From Lachnospiraceae bacterium (GTDB lineage Bacteria; Bacillota; Clostridia; Lachnospirales; Lachnospiraceae): a stretch of 33,362 nucleotides of DNA. Shown one piece after another: positions 32,101 through 33,362 of this stretch. The translations under genes were made by a program, and so were the position numbers. A model generated the notes under the pieces. That model made no database searches and was not told the origin of the DNA. It was given only the letters and a program-made list of their open reading frames with translations. The stretch is from NCBI GenBank assembly GCA_017513125.1, contig JAFWDI010000003.1, forward strand, positions 1 to 33,362, read 5' to 3'. Positions within the stretch are counted from its first letter, which is position 1, and every line of letters begins with the position of its first letter.

Positions 32101-33362
32101 AAGAGTCCGTGAAGGCGACACTGCATGTGACGAAGATCGTCGAGGATCTGTCGCTGAGCGCGCCTGAGAATGCGACATTCACGTTCACGCTGACCGCCGT
32201 CGACGGAGCTCCCATGCCTGAGACAGAAGGGCCTGTGACCGTTGAGGTTACTACGGCGCGGAATGAGGAAGGTCAGATCACCGGAGCGGCGGACTTCCCG
32301 GAGATTACCTATACCGCGGCCGGAACGTACAACTACACCATTCAGGAGACCGTAACGGATCGTGTGGACGGCTTCACTTACGATGAGACGACCCATAATG
32401 TCCGGGTCATCGTGGATGATAACTTCGAGACGGCTGTTCTTGTGGTCGATGAGGAGAATTCGACCCTGGCGGCGACCATCACGAACCAGTATCAGGCAAA
32501 AGCGACTGAGACCACGATCGAAGTCAACAAGACGATCAATGACACGACGGGCACTGCGCATGAGACGACGTTTACGTTCACGCTGACCGCCGTAGATGGG
32601 GCTCCGATGCCGGAGAACGCAGAGGGGGCTGTGACGTCTTCCGTGACCGGCGAGGGAACGGCTTCCTTCGATGCGATCACCTACACGCAGGCCGGAACGT
32701 TTAACTACACGATCACCGAGCAACTGGGTGATGCGGCCGGGTATATCTACGACACGAAGACGTACAGCGTAACGGTAAATGTCACGGATAACGGCGGACA
32801 ACTTGAAGCTGCGGTAGCCTACAGCGAGCAGGGTTCGACCGAGACGAGCACGTCCCTGACCGTAGAGAACACCTACGATCCCGAGGACGCCACGGCTGCT
32901 CTGAGAGCGCATAAAGTGATCGACGATCGGACCGGTCAGGCGCCCACGGCGACCTTCACGTTCGAAGTGATCGACGCTGATGAGAATGTGGTGCGTTCCG
33001 CGTCGATCAGCGGCGGCGGATATGTGGACTTCGAAGCCATCACCTATTCGCAGCCCGGCACGTATGAGTATACGATCCGCGAAGTGGCCGGAAATGCGGC
33101 CGGATACACCTACGACACCACGACTTATCCTGTGATGGTCACGGTGAATGATAACCAGGGTATCCTTTCCGCGGAAGTGAGCTATGGCGATGCCGAAGAA
33201 GCGCTCTTCACGAACCCTTATGAGGCGGAGCCTGTAACGGTGACGCTGACGGCGACGAAGACGCTGACCGGAAGAGAGATGACTGCCGGCGAGTTCAGCT
33301 TCATCCTGACCGACGCGAACGGCGAGACCTGCTCGACCGGAACGAACGATGCTTCCGGCGCG
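26112..33362 (+). CDS. Giant surface protein 2: vWA plus long tandem pilin-type isopeptide domains (3' end outside window)
   Basis: The frame is open from the ATG to the end of the window, 2417 codons. The signal peptide is nearly the same as in surface protein 1. A vWA domain (about 26340-27085) carries MIDAS DTSSS at D88 and the MMTDGACTAS segment. A long middle region (27086-29095) has Cna-B-like pieces (MDISKLWENG, YIDLTKVVDAGD). One Cna-B domain follows (TATKVWDD, 29095-29400), then a beta domain (IEKHVELPEGD) to 29783. From 29784 on, at least ten FctA/Spy0128-type domains follow one another, each with a Lys near the start (V-x-K), a YTYTVTES or YTITE Glu, and a closing FTNTY-like Asn. 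The expected product is a stiff, isopeptide-locked stalk holding the vWA head away from the cell. Cell-wall anchor and total length are unknown because the gene is cut. An AGAGGGAAAGAG stretch precedes the start. Confidence 0.92.
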   Translation, partial: MKSWVKKVVKVLAAFFAVIMFVGAFMALSNDGAVTALAEDDPDYYVVDVTKATEDRGDGTTRISLSVTGSAETTPETASNVNVLIVYDTSSSMTSNAQGSSYSRADLAEDVVHDFLDNLAYYQNDAGTNINVALVTFARYTNQHNQGQGWTTDLAGLESRFNDGVGGSNPRYNFSYSGNQSNGTNWDAALNLANELVGSAPGDGATPTFVIMMTDGACTASEDGSNAIAPTNAQIGQLRTFYNAATNDAQNVAAACQATGGTFYGIYAYGTEADLLDDLMYYSVNGQHRGNNINNVVAATQDAPNFFRADNTTALNNAIAQIFQQIIEALGVTQVQISDGTTTNVTTTSDVTMDLLDLVPNYQYWLEIPVFPVSGSNNYTFTRIAVPSGDEVVYTVAADGSTVSWSGGNVTVNGEIIAASGGGYYLKYEWTEANALYDKAPPAAHLNDAETAVVWDLSTIGTLLNGVNYIVTFDVYPSQTAYDLIADLENGAIQYSEIEAQGLDEYIKDNGDGTYSLYTNTVENSEVTWIDTREEPDEDGNYTEHTNTISRVDPVPTDADRMDISKLWENGISDDNRNAEPISLKVAYLDEDSNIAYLEFGYSYVDDEGATQHGVTNEIDLNEGNSYSTSAFVATGLMRTHTASGATTVEILDAGRDYWLVEVGNNSYYWDLMAETVHPMVIDGELTTLVKVEYSEEADSEYQTALAALGTNDVATTGSGDSAKTYYNLHTTEDGHAVIYRALPASSGEGAAAAASISATNYRRSYIDLTKVVDAGDFDVPEGTVFPFNVTITDAVGDDVWFSVRDGSANVYDNTIVKTSTLVITGARAEGRKLTSGTATQDEDGTWWIEYTYNGTEYRMPTGPNGMITDPDTGEAYLGYYTGYYYAPSGTAIGLSIEQGWNVRFINLLSDTTYSIEELNTASDESPVGFVYSGATMAVDYLGVSTDATYDEDFAARAADGGLNITVGEDNSVLSGTIEHGNTSYVATYTNSMTSGTLTATKVWDDLNATVSHPAVTLNLEQSTDNGSTWSTVSNSTKTIPANATGDALTVTWDNLAVVDGQGNEIQYRLAETEVAGYSTEITKDTETANHYIVTNTLEASSLTIEKHVELPEGDYTGVSGETFEFTVTLKNAQGTALTDSFSYVIYDEDDEQVDTGTVSSGGKIELEDGQYAVIANIPLDTEYSVAETAISYYTTTSTGASGTIDADGAEAVFTNTYNPSPATVSFPVKKVLSVPEGLDGPEEWEYTISVAAGTGAPTVTTMSGTVDQDNDTITFGDFTFNAPGTYTYTVTESGTVAGVTNDSAAESGKTVTVTVTDNGDGTLVATASSTENSPLTFTNTYNATPATVSFPVQKVLSVPEGLNGPDEWEYTISVAAGTGAPTVTTMSGTVDEENDTITFGEFSFDTPGTYTYTVTESGTVAGVTNDSAAESGKTVTVTVTDNGDGTLVATASSTTASPLTFTNSYNVEPTTASFPVHKNLVVPPGLTGPEEWSYTISVAAINGAPSAASMSRTINQDTTNGTITFGDFTFDAPGHYTYRVTESGTVTGVTNDTAASTGKMVTVDVEDNGQGELVATVSSTANDPLTFTNTYGVEPVSVDPPVQKIITGRDQLYDQGNFTFAISGTGTAVDGTTTIDAPMPENERITDSPQYRLPSTSGRTGYWYEFGEITFTAPGTYVYTVTESGNVAGVTNDSAASAGKTITFTVTDNGQGELAVSPTTDQAGWTFTNVYNATGSAIIQVTKELTGRAWQDGETFTFTLTDSTGAAVGEPQTVTANARTASWTIDYTLADVSAAPYTYTITETSTLPAGISNPNTVTANVALTDNGNGTIGTVVTYTPTSATITNPYVPTPTDIEITVNKEVPTQPAGLPDATFNFQLYTIDAEGDETIIDTQSITTGASNGYKGSVTFNEDHDLAALHITQANTYTYYVREVIPAEADRVPGYTYDERVYKVDVTVQDDPTTGRLFIPENGYAYSIVDSTETATSVDIVNEYKEESVKATLHVTKIVEDLSLSAPENATFTFTLTAVDGAPMPETEGPVTVEVTTARNEEGQITGAADFPEITYTAAGTYNYTIQETVTDRVDGFTYDETTHNVRVIVDDNFETAVLVVDEENSTLAATITNQYQAKATETTIEVNKTINDTTGTAHETTFTFTLTAVDGAPMPENAEGAVTSSVTGEGTASFDAITYTQAGTFNYTITEQLGDAAGYIYDTKTYSVTVNVTDNGGQLEAAVAYSEQGSTETSTSLTVENTYDPEDATAALRAHKVIDDRTGQAPTATFTFEVIDADENVVRSASISGGGYVDFEAITYSQPGTYEYTIREVAGNAAGYTYDTTTYPVMVTVNDNQGILSAEVSYGDAEEALFTNPYEAEPVTVTLTATKTLTGREMTAGEFSFILTDANGETCSTGTNDASGA
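29784..30905 (+). repeat. Three tandem domain repeats of 372, 372 and 378 nt in surface protein 2
   Basis: Units start at 29784, 30156 and 30528, each opening (V/A)SFPV. Units 1 and 2 share an exact run of about 125 nt (29979-30103 and 30351-30475). Unit 3 is more diverged and has a two-codon net insertion. Recent duplication or gene conversion within the stalk is the simplest reading. Confidence 0.88.

Overview
The window is GC-rich DNA (roughly 60% by eye) from a Gram-positive member of the Bacillota, most likely a Clostridia/Lachnospiraceae-type gut or rumen anaerobe. This rests on strong GGAGG-type ribosome binding sites, a ribosomal-protection GTPase fused to a YacP/Rae1-like NYN nuclease domain, a YhaM exonuclease, a CIRCE-controlled small heat-shock gene, tRNA genes without encoded CCA, and surface proteins built from Cna-B and pilin-type isopeptide domains. 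The genus cannot be named from sequence alone. Both ends of the window cut through genes.

Layout. Positions 1-1375 hold the 3' part of a TetM-like GTPase/NYN fusion. An ABC exporter pair follows (1412-3738), closed by a clear terminator, and then a lone URO-D-family methyltransferase-like gene (3938-4984). Convergent to it is a minus-strand operon dut - DUF2156 - GNAT - murI (8360 down to 5010), preceded by a tRNA-Glu/tRNA-Cys pair with its own promoter and terminator and by a polyprenyl-phosphate sugar transferase (10182-8764). Divergent from that is a plus-strand housekeeping operon: an HtrA-like protein lacking two catalytic residues, yhaM and rlmD (10342-14043). A Cys-rich small protein gene flanked by direct repeats and a GNAT gene come next (to 15282). 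Minus-strand genes follow: hsp20 under a CIRCE element, a cstA transporter with two coupled unknown genes, a 105-residue unknown, and a DUF169 gene (to 20184).

The accessory part is 20312-33362. Two divergent XRE-type regulators (104 and 71 residues) sit ahead of two very large surface-protein genes. The first encodes 1570 aa and is complete. The second has 2417 codons visible and runs off the window. Both begin with nearly the same signal-peptide DNA and then a von Willebrand A domain. Cna-B domains and Spy0128/FctA-type pilin isopeptide domains follow. The complete protein ends in a sortase-like IVPTG signal, membrane helix and basic tail.

The second giant gene and the small plus-strand regulator have related promoters (TTGACA-N18-TATAAT, 37 of 52 positions identical over the block). 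A short dyad, CACGAAACGTG or a close variant, occurs at four sites around these genes. The layout suggests a regulated pair of alternative or cooperating surface fibres controlled by a phage-type divergent repressor switch. That is the most interesting candidate system here. No sortase, transposase, CRISPR array or rRNA is visible in the window.
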